Positions 9,341 through 18,839 of a stretch of DNA of 64,000 nucleotides are shown in pieces. The notes under the pieces are model-generated. The model saw nothing but the letters and a program-made list of their open reading frames with translations, was not told the DNA's origin and did no database searches. A program made the position numbers and the translations under genes. Source of the stretch: Mesorhizobium sp. WSM4904 (GTDB taxonomy: Bacteria > Pseudomonadota > Alphaproteobacteria > Rhizobiales > Rhizobiaceae); contig NZ_CP121354.1 in the NCBI RefSeq assembly GCF_029674545.1, positions 1,364,001 through 1,428,000 of the forward strand, read 5' to 3'. Each line of letters begins with the position of its first letter. Position 1 is the stretch's first letter.

Positions 9341-9705
9341 AAGCCGATCTCCGATCCCAATACAGGATCGGCAACCTCACAGATCGCGACCACTCCCGAA
9401 AGGTGGTCCGGAAACACCGCTCTGATGTCCGCTGTCAAGGTTTGGAACGCATGAGGTCGCCCGATCCGAGGAACGGCTGCTCATTCTGATGATCGCGCAT
9501 GGGTGGGGAGGCGGAACTGAAGGACGTCGGTGATCAAGCTCTGATGCGCGGGTTGGCTACCGCATTCCCGATTGTGCGTCCGGGGCTGTTCCTATCTTAC
9601 TGCGGGCGTCGGTCGATTTGCCGGCCACAAAGCGTCTGACGGGCATTCCCCTGCCGTGGTCCCGCCTCCGCCCATGCGCGATATGTGCGCCATCGCGGCG
9701 AGCGA
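9341..9705. other. Upstream part of the IS66 element; no gene recognised
   Basis: About 365 bases lie between tnpA and the end of the inserted IS110 transposase gene. They should contain the IS66 leader and one edge of the IS110 insertion, but no boundary could be fixed by eye. Confidence 0.4.
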
Positions 9706-10814
9706 TCAGGTGACGCGCGCCTCCCTTGCGACTGCCCACATAAAGCCGACCAGTTCACGGGCGATCGCGGTGCAGACGACCGTTGTCCGTTTGCCCCGAG
9801 CGCTCAGCATGCGGTAGCGGGCTGTCAGGCGGGACTGCGCCTTCCAGGCGATCTCACGCACCTTCGGTGACGCCTGCTCCAACCGGTATAGCTTCGCCTT
9901 CCCGACCTTGGGCGGATGTCGATAGGTCCAGGCGCTCTCGACCAACATGTGGCGAACCCGACCGTTGCCTGCCTTTGTGATGCCGCCGCGCCGGACTGTC
10001 TCCCCGGTTGAGCGCTCGCCGGGGACCCGACCGAGATATCCCATGAGCTGGCGTGGGCTTTCGAACCGGCTGGCGTCGCCGACTTCGGTGACGAACGTCA
10101 CGGCGACAATTAGGTCTACCCCACGCAATGTCTGAAGCGCCCACACGATCGGTGCCAGCGACCAGGCCGGGACGAACTCTTCGATCACACGCTCCAGCCG
10201 CTCGACCCGCTCTTTCGAGACGCGCACCGCCTCGACCATCTCCTGGAGTGCGATCTGATGCGCGGGATGATCGAACCTTGTTCCTGAAGCCAGCGTAGAT
10301 AGCGCATCGTCCAGCTCTTCTTTCGCGGATAGCTACGGCCGTGCTTGAGCATGAATGCGCTCACCTGCTGGCGATGGACCCGCAGCGTCTCGACCGCGCC
10401 CGCCCGCGCGCGAACAAGATCCCGTATGGACTCGTGCCCTTCATCGGGAACCCACACCGCGGTCAGCTCGCCGGCGCGCAATAGTCGGGCAAGGGAAATG
10501 GCGTCTCGACGGTTCGTCTTCACCCGATCGCCGGGCTTCCTTGGTATCAATGATGGTGCAACCACGGTGCACTCGTGCCCGAGCGACCGGATCAGGCGAT
10601 AAAGGCCGTACCCGGTCGGCCCAGCCTCATAGCAGAAATGCACGTAATCAAAGCGGCTGGCGATCCGGCCTATGACCCGCCGCATGCTGGTCGCCGACGC
10701 GTCGACCTCACCGAAGAACCGAACCTCTCCTTCCCGGCCTGCCTCCGCAATCGCAATAGCGTTCTTAAGCTTCGCAACATCGATTCCGACAAATGCTTCT
10801 CTATAATCCGCCAC
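9706..10814 (-). pseudogene. IS110-family transposase (gene b), frameshifted
   Basis: A GTG at 10814 preceded by AGGAGG starts VADYREAFVGIDVAKLKNA, the DEDD domain of IS110 transposases, followed by the KTNRRDAISLARLLRAGEL segment. The frame breaks near 10250 and the C-terminal Tnp20 region continues in another frame (LRGVDLIVAVTFVTEVGD, QLMGYLGRVPGERSTG, KAGNGRVRHMLVE). It lies inside the IS66 element upstream of tnpA. It is a different IS110 subtype from the split gene a. Confidence 0.85.
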
Positions 10815-10920
10815 GGCTCGTCCTCCTGTGGTGAGGATCGGCTCGGCCCGTCCGAGCAACCCTCGGACGCGCAGTGTAGGGCGAGCCACCTCATCGGCAG
10901 AGGCGGACATACGGTCTTAC

Positions 10921-11359
10921 TGTCAAGACGCTGACGACCCAGAATCGCCGGGCGCTGCTGACGGCCCTCAAGTCGCTTCAGGAAAAGGCCATCGCCATCG
11001 AGAACGACATCCGTGGCCTGTTTCGTAACTTCGGTCTCAAAGTTGGCATTGTCGACGGCCGGCAAATTCGCGGATCGCATCCGGGACCCTTCCGGTGACA
11101 TTCCGGAACTCGAGACATCATGGAGACGTTGCTCACCGCCCGTCGGAAACTTTGCGAGCAGTTCACGGTGCTACACGAAAGACTGTTGTCGATCGTGAGG
11201 GGTGACACGGTTTGCAGGCGGTTGATGACCGTGCTGGGCGTCGGCCCTATCGTTGCACTGGGTTTCAACGCCACGGTCGATATTCCTGCCCCCTTCAGGA
11301 ATTCGAAGGACGTGGGGCCGTATCTCGGTTTGACGCCGCGGTTACATCAATCAGGCTAG
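10921..11359 (+). pseudogene. IS110-family transposase, 3' part (split gene a)
   Basis: This continues the gene interrupted at 4500: LTTQNRRALLTALKSLQEK, FGLKVG, then after a frameshift TVLGVGPIVALGFNATVD and VGPYLGLTPRLHQSG. The sequence stops short of the usual IS110 C-terminus. The first eight bases are the second copy of the TGTCAAGA target duplication. Confidence 0.87.
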
Positions 11360-11382
11360 GATAATCGCGTCGGCAGGTCAGC

Positions 11383-11700
11383 CTAGGAAGCTTGAATGGG
11401 ATTGACTTCAACACGCCGAATAGACAAGTCCAGGCATTTGGTGGAGCGGATTGAGAGTGAAGCGCTCGGGCTGGGAAGCCCATGCCTTGCAGATGAACTC
11501 GTAGGGTGAGACCTTTGAGGGCCTTCAGCCTGCGGCCGAAATTTGTAGGCCGCAACAAAGTCGGCAAGATGCCGACGCAGTTGGTCATGATCGTCGTAGT
11601 GGAAACGCTTGCCCGTCGCGTCCTTGATGGTGCGGTTCATTCGCTCGACCTAGCCGGTGGTCCAAGTATGCTTTGGCTTCGTGGTTCGAAGCACAGCGCG
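11383..11700 (-). pseudogene. IS481-like transposase, C-terminal remnant
   Basis: The minus strand carries MNRTIKDATGKRFHYDDHDQ and LRRHLADFVAAYKF, the C-terminal signature of IS481-type integrases. Upstream (to about 11700) and downstream pieces continue in other frames. It is a short, frameshifted fragment adjoining the end of the ATP-grasp gene. Confidence 0.65.
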
Positions 11701-11876
11701 ACGATGCGGCCCCCGAACGTGCTTGCGGGCTTCCTGGCGCCGCGACGAGCGCTTGCAGGCGCTGACGGTCGCTGGCCAAAACGGTGAAGGGGGATGCTAT
11801 TGCGCATGCATCTAACTCGCACGCCAAACCGCAAAACGGAATCCCGAAATCGGACTCTTTTGATCCGATCAATCCA

Positions 11877-12884
11877 CTATGAGACGCCGATTCCGAAATA
11901 GCGGGTGTGGGCGACATTGAGGATGCGATTGATCAAGCTTACGAAGCTGTGTCCGCCGGCCGTTGCAGCTGTGCCATAACTGGAGTGTATACCAAGGGCC
12001 GGCACCGAGTTCATCTCTAGGACAAACGGTTGGCCTGAGCGATCGATCCGGAAATCGACGCGGGCATAGTCCCGGCAGTGGCAGGCACGGAAGGTCGCAA
12101 CCGAAATATCCCGTAACATCGTCTCAAGCCCGCTCTCGATTTTCGCCGGGCAAATCTTGGGCACCGCTGCGGCCGCCACGTACTTCGCATCCCAATTCAT
12201 AACACGCGTTTCGCGGTCACCGAAGTCCTGCTCCACTAGAGGCAAAACTTCGGGCTCCCCGTTTCCGAGCAACGCAACGCAGATTTCCCGCCCCTCGATG
12301 TATTCCTCCACTAGCGCATCCTGAGCATGCTGCGTGACGATCACTTCGACGGCCTGCCGCAACTTAGAGTGTTCATGTATGATCTGCAATCCGAAGCTGC
12401 AGTCCTCCTCCCGCGGCTTCACTACCACTGGGAATCTCAGGTCGCCGGTGTTCTCGGTGCCGCGACGCATCACGCGAAAGTTCGGAGTCGGCACGCCCTG
12501 ATCGCGGATGAGCATTTTGGTAATGACTTTGTCTCCCGTCAGCCCAATCCCGAAGGGGCTACATCCAGTGTATGGAACACCGGCCATCTCAAGCATGGCA
12601 GGAACATGAGTGTAACGCTTTTCGCCCTGAATTCCCTCCGCCAAGTTGAAGACCATTCCCGAGGGGCGACCTTGCGGATCAGGTGGCATGAACCGCTCGA
12701 GACTGGCGAGCAGTCCTTTATCGCCTTCACACACTACCGTCTCGTGGCCGCCCTCTTGAAGTGCCGCCACCACATCTTCCAACGTGCCGCTATGCGGCCA
12801 AGGCTGCGGCGGCTGCGGACAAGGCTGACCGAACCGGTTAATCACACCGTTGAAATCACTGTTCGTTACGATGGCTACTCGCAT
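11877..12884 (-). CDS. D-alanine--D-alanine ligase-like ATP-grasp protein
   Basis: 335-residue ATP-grasp ligase. ATP-grasp motifs are clear: VPTPNFRVM, the nucleotide-binding VVVKPREEDCSFGLQ, ALVEEYIEGREI, the metal and phosphate region YARVDFRI, and FVLEMNSVPALG near the C-terminus. Family members join D-Ala to D-Ala or to other amino acids or hydroxy acids. The N-terminus (MRVAIVTNSDFNGVINRFG) differs from housekeeping Ddl, and there are no cell-wall neighbours, so a dipeptide or modified-amino-acid ligase is as likely. It stands alone, next to an IS481 remnant just after its 3' end. Length is normal and no disruption is seen. Confidence 0.8.
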   Translation of the reverse strand: MRVAIVTNSDFNGVINRFGQPCPQPPQPWPHSGTLEDVVAALQEGGHETVVCEGDKGLLASLERFMPPDPQGRPSGMVFNLAEGIQGEKRYTHVPAMLEMAGVPYTGCSPFGIGLTGDKVITKMLIRDQGVPTPNFRVMRRGTENTGDLRFPVVVKPREEDCSFGLQIIHEHSKLRQAVEVIVTQHAQDALVEEYIEGREICVALLGNGEPEVLPLVEQDFGDRETRVMNWDAKYVAAAAVPKICPAKIESGLETMLRDISVATFRACHCRDYARVDFRIDRSGQPFVLEMNSVPALGIHSSYGTAATAGGHSFVSLINRILNVAHTRYFGIGVS

Positions 12885-13629
12885 GAGCTATCTCCTTTGA
12901 CGTTTGTCTGCTGTCACGAAACCAATGAAAACTGGATGGAGGCCAACCGCTATATCAACATTGACGACCTGCACGAGTACAAGAGGCTCGAAGCACCATG
13001 GCTGACCCTTTTCACAACCCCCTCCACAAACATAGGTCCACCACCCGGTTCCCTCTCCGGTTCCCGACCCTTTCCGCTGGCGGTGCTCTTTTTGCCCAAG
13101 TAGCTCGAAAGACGGCGAGTTGGGTTGCGGTACCATCAATAAAGCCTTATGCAGGGTTTATGCCAAAACAGATGATAACCGGCGGATGAGAGCGCTCCGA
13201 CGCGAAATGATCGCTTCAAAAACCGTGCCAACCTCGCAAAATGCACGTCGGCCAGTGCTTTGAGTTTGATATCAAACTTACGGTCATATCAGGTACTAAA
13301 CTGGCCCGCACAACCACTATGTCGCAGGCGCGACAAAATCCGACAGAGATCGTATCCCAGGGGACGAGCGGCGACCCATCCGCAGTCTTTTGACGCTCGC
13401 CGGTCCCTTACATCGAGCCCTGGCGTCCAGAATTGAAGTTGGGCGAAGGCGATCCGCATAATCGTATGCCCGGCCTGGCCGGCTTCAACGTGCGAGCGCT
13501 GCAGCAGTTTCAACAATGATGGCGAGTCGGCATAAATCTTCTTGAGAGGCTGGCGCTTAATCCCGGAACAAACGCGGCAATCAGCACTTCGCCTTGCTCA
13601 TTTCGATGACGGCCATAGTGTTATTGCGC
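12885..13629. other. Gene-poor stretch with a 16-bp palindrome
   Basis: I recognise no gene here. AGTTTGATATCAAACT at 13263-13278 is a perfect 16-bp palindrome, operator-like but roughly 380 bases from the ATP-grasp start. The rest resembles decayed intergenic DNA. Confidence 0.4.
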
Positions 13630-14125
13630 GCTTCAAAAGCTGGACAGCGATTCCGCTAATTCCCGGACAGCGTTTTCACAAAAGTCCGACAGTTCGTCGA
13701 GGTTGGTCCTCGGCAGCCTGGTTGCTGTAGGGCTGATTGATTTCGGTGTTCTCGGAGTCGGTCAAGAGGGCCGAGGCTTTTTTCTTCGGATGCTCTCGCC
13801 CTGAAGGGCGATGCGGTGTGCATTGTGCACGAGCGGTCGTGTATAGCGTCGGCGACCGTGCTGTCGTTAATAAGGTCGTGCCAGCTTGCCACGGGGACCT
13901 GGGCGGTGATCAGGGTGGATTTTCTCTGATAGCGCTCCTCGACGATTTTCGAAGAGGTGGAAGCGCTGCTGATCGGAGAGAGCATGGTTGCCGAAGTCGT
14001 CGTGGATGAGCCAAGTGGACACGGGTGAGCTTGTCGATGAGGCGGGGAAAGGAACCATCGATGCGTCGCTCTCGAACAGGATAACAGTGCGGCTTCGGAA
14101 AAGTCCGGACAGGCTTTCCGGTAAT
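13630..14125 (-). mobile_element. IS21-family remnant
   Basis: Surrounding the istB fragment are blocks such as GGACAGCGATTCCGCTAAT (near 13645) and GGACAGGCTTTCCGGTAAT (near 14110) that look like the repeated ends of IS21-type elements. No istA is present, so the element is internally deleted. Confidence 0.45.
13720..14055 (-). pseudogene. istB: IstB-type IS21 helper ATPase, C-terminal remnant
   Basis: Across two or three frames the minus strand reads [64 protein letters not shown]. This is the C-terminal AAA+ half of IstB, including the Walker B-like IHDDF. The Walker A half is missing and several frameshifts are present. Confidence 0.8.
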
Positions 14126-14459
14126 CTCAATGATGAGATCCGCGCCCGCCGTTCCAAAAAAAGGTTCGGCACGAAGCCCGCATTTTTTGCACTGGGCTTA
14201 CGGCGTGCTGATCCACTGTTTCGTCATTACTATTCCCGAGCCTTGCAACCGAGCCGGAAGCGTCAGGCGAATGCAGGATTCCTGCGCTCGTAGAGCGTCC
14301 CAGCTTGGTCAGCACAACCTGACGATACGCGCCATCTTGGCGGCAAAGGCATTTGACGCAGCTGAATTGTCACGATCAGACGGCAGTTGGATCCTCATTG
14401 GATGGCCAGTGTTGCAAAAATCACAGGCTGGAGATCGGACTTGCGCCCTGGTGAATTTC

Positions 14460-14905
14460 CGCCACCGCATCGGGGTCGGTCTTCAACCCGGCAACTTCGA
14501 CTTCCCAATTATAATAGAGACCGCGGCCGGGGCTTTGGCGGAGAGGGTCAGTCCTGGCGATGCCTCTCTCGAGCCGGCCTACATTGCAGCTGCCAGGCGG
14601 TTGGTTGAGCGCGGAGCCGTCGCGATAACCAGGGACTGCGGCTTCAGTATCTGGTGCCAGGCTGCACTGGCCACGTCTGTCAAACTTCCCGTGGCCATGT
14701 CGAGCCTGCTACTGGCGCCCACGCTCCTCCGGCAGCTTCCGGCCGGCGCAAAGCTCGCCGTCTGGCCGCAGACTCAAGACACTGCGGCGAAGAGCTGCTG
14801 GGCATGGATTCATCCGCAGGGGCAAGAGTAGCCATCGGCGGCATCGAAGGTAATACGCGGCCGGCTAGTGTTACCGAAATGGAGTCCCCGGGTTGCAGTC
14901 TGTGT
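14460..14905 (+). pseudogene. Aspartate/glutamate racemase-family protein, broken
   Basis: RHRIGVGLQPGNFDFPIII, LEPAYIAAARRLVERGAVAI and TRDCGFSIWCQAALATSV match the first half of Asp/Glu/hydantoin racemase-type proteins, including the Cys-containing CGF motif. After about 14740 the frame breaks, weak similarity continues to about 14905, and the second catalytic Cys region is absent. It probably once racemised an amino acid derivative for the neighbouring amidase and M20 genes. Confidence 0.65.
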
Positions 14906-15101
14906 CGCGACTTCGCGCCGCACATCCCAAGATTGACGCACTCCTATTTGAATGTACATTGTCCCCGATGGTGACGTCAGCAATCCGTCGTAGGACAGGA
15001 CTGCCCATCTATGACGCCGCGCCCCTTTATCGAATGACATTCGCGTCCGTGGCTTGACCGCTTGGAGGCCGTCAGGTGCTTGAGCGCGGCAGTCTCAAGT
15101 T

Positions 15102-16535
15102 TTAAGGGGTGGCAGCGTGGAATCTGCTCCTCGCGAAAGAAGGAAGCCCCAGGCGACTTTCGATCGTATATGCCGCGGCTAGGACGGAGGTGTCGGAATA
15201 GCGCGCGCCGACCAGTTGTAGCCCGACGGGCAGCCCTTGATCATCCAGGCCCGATGGAATCGATGCTGCTGGTTGCTGGGTCAAGTTGAAAGGGTAGGTG
15301 AAGGGCGTCCAGTCCACCCACCCCTTGTAACTATCATCCGGCACATTTCGCCCGACGGGGAACGGCGCGATAGGCATCGTCGGTGTGACCAAGAGATCGT
15401 AATTTTCGTGGAACTTCGCCATCAGAGCGGAGAGCTCGAACCGCATCGCCTCAGCTTCCTGAAATTCGGTAAGGGTGATCTTCAGCCCGCGTTCGGCACC
15501 TTCCAGAAAGCCAGGATCTAGTAATTGTCTTTGCTGTTTGTTCATTCGTGACACAATACGGGCGGCGCCAGCGAACCAGAATGTAGAAAACACCTCCACC
15601 GGATCCGCAAATCCCGGATTGACTTCGGCCACCTCGGCCCCAAGAGCTCGAAGCTGGTCGATCGCATTATCGGTAACGTTTTGGATATCTCGCGCCACCT
15701 TGACATAGCCGAGGTTCCGACTGTAGCCGATCCGCAGGCCCCTGATGGTGGTCTTTGCTGGATCGGGGTCGAGACCTAGGTACGCCGGACCCGCATAGCC
15801 ATCGCGAGCGTCCTTTCGTGCAATCACATTCATCATCAGGATCGCATCCGCAACGGTGCGGGTCACCGGCCCCAAATGAGACAGCGTTGTCATGGCGCTA
15901 GCTGGCCATTGCGGAACGATGCCGAAGGTTGGCTTGAAGCCGAAGGTCCCCGTGAAGCTCGCCGGTATCCGGATTGATCCCCCGCCGTCGCTACCCTGAT
16001 GAAGAAAGCCAAGGTTGAGCGCAGCCGCAACTGCCGCCCCTCCCGACGACCCGCCTGGTGTCAGGTCAGGATTCCAGGGATTGCGGGTGATCCCGTAGAC
16101 CGGGCTGTCTGTTACCCCTTTCCAGCCAAATTCTGGAGTGGTTGTCTTGCCCAGGATAACGCCACCGGTCTCACGGATACGGGCTGGAACAGGGGCGTCT
16201 TCAGTCCAGGGTCCCTCGGTGCTGCCGGACAATGAGCCACGTCTTGTCGGCCAGCCTCGTGTCAAGGTGAGGTCTTTGATGGTGGCCGGAATGCCATCTA
16301 GTACTCCGGCTGGTTCCCCCTTCATCCATCGACCCTCCGAGGCCCGGGCAGCAGACCTGGCCCCTTCGTGGTCGACGAGGCAAAATGCGTTCAGCGCCGG
16401 GTTGTTGGCGTCGATGCGGCTGAGACAGTCATCGACGACTTCAACAGGCGAGAGCTGCCGCCTTCGGTAGAGTTCCAGGCATTCGCACGCCGACAGACCC
16501 TCAAGAGATGTTGGCACGGATGAACGAGTTTTCAT
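15102..16535 (-). CDS. Amidase (amidase signature family)
   Basis: 477-residue amidase-signature enzyme that hydrolyses a carboxamide to acid and ammonia or amine. The Ser-cisSer-Lys triad is complete: Lys87 in TIKDLT, Ser163 in the GGSSGG loop and Ser187 in GSDGGGSIRIPAS; the 24-residue spacing of the two serines is standard. No signal peptide is seen, so it should act in the cytoplasm. It lies upstream of, and in the same direction as, nothing closely coupled: the M20 gene on the same strand ends 80 bases before its start. The 13-mer GTCCGCTACATTC (16544-16556) lies just before the start codon and recurs at 42343. Substrate unknown; an amidated or N-carbamoyl amino acid is plausible from context. 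Confidence 0.9.
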   Translation of the reverse strand: MKTRSSVPTSLEGLSACECLELYRRRQLSPVEVVDDCLSRIDANNPALNAFCLVDHEGARSAARASEGRWMKGEPAGVLDGIPATIKDLTLTRGWPTRRGSLSGSTEGPWTEDAPVPARIRETGGVILGKTTTPEFGWKGVTDSPVYGITRNPWNPDLTPGGSSGGAAVAAALNLGFLHQGSDGGGSIRIPASFTGTFGFKPTFGIVPQWPASAMTTLSHLGPVTRTVADAILMMNVIARKDARDGYAGPAYLGLDPDPAKTTIRGLRIGYSRNLGYVKVARDIQNVTDNAIDQLRALGAEVAEVNPGFADPVEVFSTFWFAGAARIVSRMNKQQRQLLDPGFLEGAERGLKITLTEFQEAEAMRFELSALMAKFHENYDLLVTPTMPIAPFPVGRNVPDDSYKGWVDWTPFTYPFNLTQQPAASIPSGLDDQGLPVGLQLVGARYSDTSVLAAAYTIESRLGLPSFARSRFHAATP

Positions 16536-16614
16536 TTTACGAGGTCCGCTACATTCAAGCCTGGCATAAGACGGCAGTTATTCATTCGTTCTGCGGCCCT
16601 TGTCAGACCGATCA

Positions 16615-17802
16615 TCAAGACGTCGGACGGGATCCCAACGTGTTCTCTACGAGCTTGATCCAGTACGATGTTCCATAAGGAATCGCCTCGTCGTTGAAAT
16701 TGTAGGCAGGGTGATGCAGGCCGGCGCTGTCACCGTTCCCGCACCAGACGAAAGCACCCGGCCGCGCCTGCGCCAGGAAGGAGAAATCTTCCCCCCCCAT
16801 TACCGGTGGCGTCTCGAGCACATTGTTTTCACCGGCCACGCCCTTGGCCGCGCTTCTCGCAAGGTCGGTCTGCTGGACCTCATTGAAGAGAATTGCGTCG
16901 AAGCTCTGAAATTTAATATCTATCTTCGCGCCGGTTATCTGGGCGATGCCGGCGACCACTTCGCCCACCCGCTCCTTCACGAACTTGCGCACCTCCGGCT
17001 TTAGCGTCCGCATGGTGCCCACCAACTCCGCTGTTTGCGGAACGACGGGGACTAGTCTCTGCCCGGACTGGAACTGGTGGAACGAAATTCCTGCCGAGTC
17101 GACAGGGTCAATGTTCTGAGCCAGGATATGCTGCAGGGCCGTCACAAGCTGAGCGCCGACCAGAATCGGATCGATGCATTCATGAGGCCTTCCAGGGTGC
17201 CCCCCTCGCCCTTCAATGCTAATTTCTATGCTATCAGTTGCCGCCATCACTGGACCTTGCCGGATTCCGAAGACACCTACCGGCAAGCCCGGACGATTGT
17301 GCATTCCGTAGATGTGCTCGATGCCGAACCGCTCCATCAAACCGTCATCTAGCATGGCAACGGCGCCGGTACCGATCTCCTCGGCAGGTTGGAAGATCAT
17401 GACCGCCGTTCCAGCGAAATTCCGAGTATCGGCAAGATAGCGCGCGGCACCCAACAGCATCGCGGTGTGGCCGTCATGCCCACACGCATGCATCAAGCCC
17501 TTGTTCTTGGACGCATAGGGCAGATCGGTCGCTTCGTTGATCGGCAGCGCATCCATGTCAGCGCGCAATCCGATAACCTTTGGGTTACCGTCGCTCACGA
17601 CGCCGTTGCCCTTGATGACGCCAACGACGCCGGTTTTGCCGATGCCGGTCGCGACGGCGTCGCAGCCGAATTCGCGCAGGCGCTCGGCGACAAATGCCGA
17701 AGTACGGGGGATGTCGAAGCCCAGTTCGGGATGTGCATGGATGTCCCGGCGCCAAGCCACTATCTCGGGGAGAAACTCTGCGACGCTATTGAGAATTGCC
17801 AC
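16615..17802 (-). CDS. M20 family amidohydrolase (hippurate hydrolase-like)
   Basis: 395-residue M20 metallohydrolase of the aminoacylase/hippuricase group, which removes acyl groups from N-acyl amino acids. Metal-site motifs are present: ADMDALPI, HACGHDGHTAMLLG, FQPAEE and GGEDFSF, with the GGHPGRP dimerisation-domain segment between. I chose the GTG at 17802 because AGGAAAG sits just upstream; an in-frame start farther out gives an atypical N-terminal extension. It ends 80 bases before the amidase start on the same strand, so the two may share a transcript. The upstream region at 17989-18076 resembles that of the Lrp gene, suggesting control by that regulator. Confidence 0.9.
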   Translation of the reverse strand: MAILNSVAEFLPEIVAWRRDIHAHPELGFDIPRTSAFVAERLREFGCDAVATGIGKTGVVGVIKGNGVVSDGNPKVIGLRADMDALPINEATDLPYASKNKGLMHACGHDGHTAMLLGAARYLADTRNFAGTAVMIFQPAEEIGTGAVAMLDDGLMERFGIEHIYGMHNRPGLPVGVFGIRQGPVMAATDSIEISIEGRGGHPGRPHECIDPILVGAQLVTALQHILAQNIDPVDSAGISFHQFQSGQRLVPVVPQTAELVGTMRTLKPEVRKFVKERVGEVVAGIAQITGAKIDIKFQSFDAILFNEVQQTDLARSAAKGVAGENNVLETPPVMGGEDFSFLAQARPGAFVWCGNGDSAGLHHPAYNFNDEAIPYGTSYWIKLVENTLGSRPTS

Positions 17803-17988
17803 GGGGACTTTCCTTTCTTGCCGGTTGCAGGCGAATTTCACGCTTTGTCCTTGCGAGAGCCGGGAGACCCGTTTCCGCGCTGCCGGGAGCACAGCATCCT
17901 CTGTGCGACGTAGGCACCCCAGCTATTCCGCCGACTGAAGCCGCTCCAATTAGCCGGGGACCGACAATCCTGAATTCCGCTCCGCCCA

Positions 17989-18076
17989 GAATGTAGCAAG
18001 TGCCAAAGAGCTTGGTTGCGCGAAGGGCGCCTTGGTCCCGCAGAATATCATCGTTTTTTGGTCATTGGCGCATAAC
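17989..18076 (-). promoter_or_regulatory. Operator-like region upstream of the M20 gene
   Basis: It contains AATGTAGCAAGTGCCAAA (17990-18007) and CGCAGAATATCATCGTTT (18039-18056), followed by GCGCATAACACC. The same blocks, in the same order and similar spacing, precede the Lrp gene at 18740-18832. This is a sequence observation; regulation by Lrp is inferred. Confidence 0.6.
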
Positions 18077-18211
18077 ACCTGCAGGCTGAGAGGAGGTGCC
18101 CTGGTATATATGCGGGACCATTCAAAATAGGACAGCCGACATTCAGAAGTGCGGGACAACTGCGACCCGCGGAAGGCGCGTGGTGGTTGCCTGGGCGGGC
18201 TCTTTTGAAGG

Positions 18212-18679
18212 CTACTCTTCAGCAATTGGCAGAGCAAACGACGCCTTGATCCGATCCATTACAACGATTGTCTTGAACCCCTTTACTTCAAGATGTTCGT
18301 AAAAAAAACGACGGGTAAACGCCTCGTACTCGGCCATGTCCTGAGCAGAGACCGTAATAATAAAATCCGCTTCACCCGTAACGTAGTAAGCGTTCATGAT
18401 CTCAGGCGTCCGCCGAATTGCCTGCTTGAAACGATCGATGATATCGGCGCGATCGCGCTCGAGAGTGATGGATACCAGCAGGAGCAGGGGCCGACCGACG
18501 GCTTCCGGTGAAACTATGGCAACGTCCGCTTCGATGACGCCAGCGTCTCGAAGTCGCTTTAATCTCCGCTGACAAGCGGTAGCCGATAGTCCGGCAAGTT
18601 CGCCCAATTCCTCTGTCGTAAGGCGATTGTTGCGCTGCACGACGTTGAGAATCTTCCGGTCAATTCGATCCAGATCCAT
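18212..18679 (-). CDS. Lrp/AsnC-family transcriptional regulator
   Basis: 155-residue Lrp/AsnC regulator. The N-terminal helix-turn-helix is LDRIDRKILNVVQRNNRLTT and LAGLSATACQRRLKRLRDAG; the C-terminal RAM ligand-binding domain follows (PEIMNAYYVTGEADFIITVS). Such regulators sense amino acids and often control the adjacent catabolic genes and themselves. The amidase and M20 genes lie downstream on the same strand and the aminotransferase cluster lies upstream on the other strand. It resembles DoeX-type regulators of ectoine catabolism in context, but that assignment is only inferred. The duplicated upstream element (18740-18832) is consistent with autoregulation. Confidence 0.93.
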   Translation of the reverse strand: MDLDRIDRKILNVVQRNNRLTTEELGELAGLSATACQRRLKRLRDAGVIEADVAIVSPEAVGRPLLLLVSITLERDRADIIDRFKQAIRRTPEIMNAYYVTGEADFIITVSAQDMAEYEAFTRRFFYEHLEVKGFKTIVVMDRIKASFALPIAEE

Positions 18680-18739
18680 TCACAATCTCTGCTCATGATG
18701 ATATCGGCCAATGCCAAGGCCGCCAGTCCGTACGTCCAA

Positions 18740-18832
18740 AATGTAGCAAGTGCCAAACGCCCTCTCGGCGCTAAAGTCGGTCCAAGTCGCAGAAAATCGG
18801 CGTTTCTTTCGCCATCTGCGCACAATACCGGC
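18740..18832 (-). promoter_or_regulatory. Operator-like region upstream of the Lrp gene
   Basis: AATGTAGCAAGTGCCAAA (18740-18757), CGCAGAAAATCGGCGTTTC (18788-18806) and GCGCACAATACC (18818-18829) match the region before the M20 gene. The core GCCGATTTTCTGC, read on the minus strand, is a near-palindrome like Lrp/AsnC sites. Confidence 0.6.
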
Positions 18833-18839
18833 ATAGTAT

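Larger units (their letters stand above)
4501..10920 (-). mobile_element. IS66-family element containing nested insertions
   Basis: The ends are GTAAGCGGTATTCTC at 4501 and, read inward from the right, GTAAGACCGTATGTC at 10920. Both begin GTAAG as IS66 ends do. The flanking octamer TGTCAAGA occurs at 4493-4500 and 10921-10928, matching the 8-bp target duplication of IS66. Deleting the element and one octamer restores the IS110 reading frame HVKTLTTQNRR. Genes tnpA, tnpB and tnpC run on the minus strand. The element is swollen to 6.4 kb by a serine-recombinase insertion in tnpC and an IS110 gene upstream of tnpA. Confidence 0.9.

Noticed and set aside
17990..18015. Possible sigma-54 promoter (TTTGGCACTTGCTACATT on the minus strand)
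   Set aside because: The GG and GC elements do not have the required 10-base spacing, so it does not fit a -24/-12 promoter.
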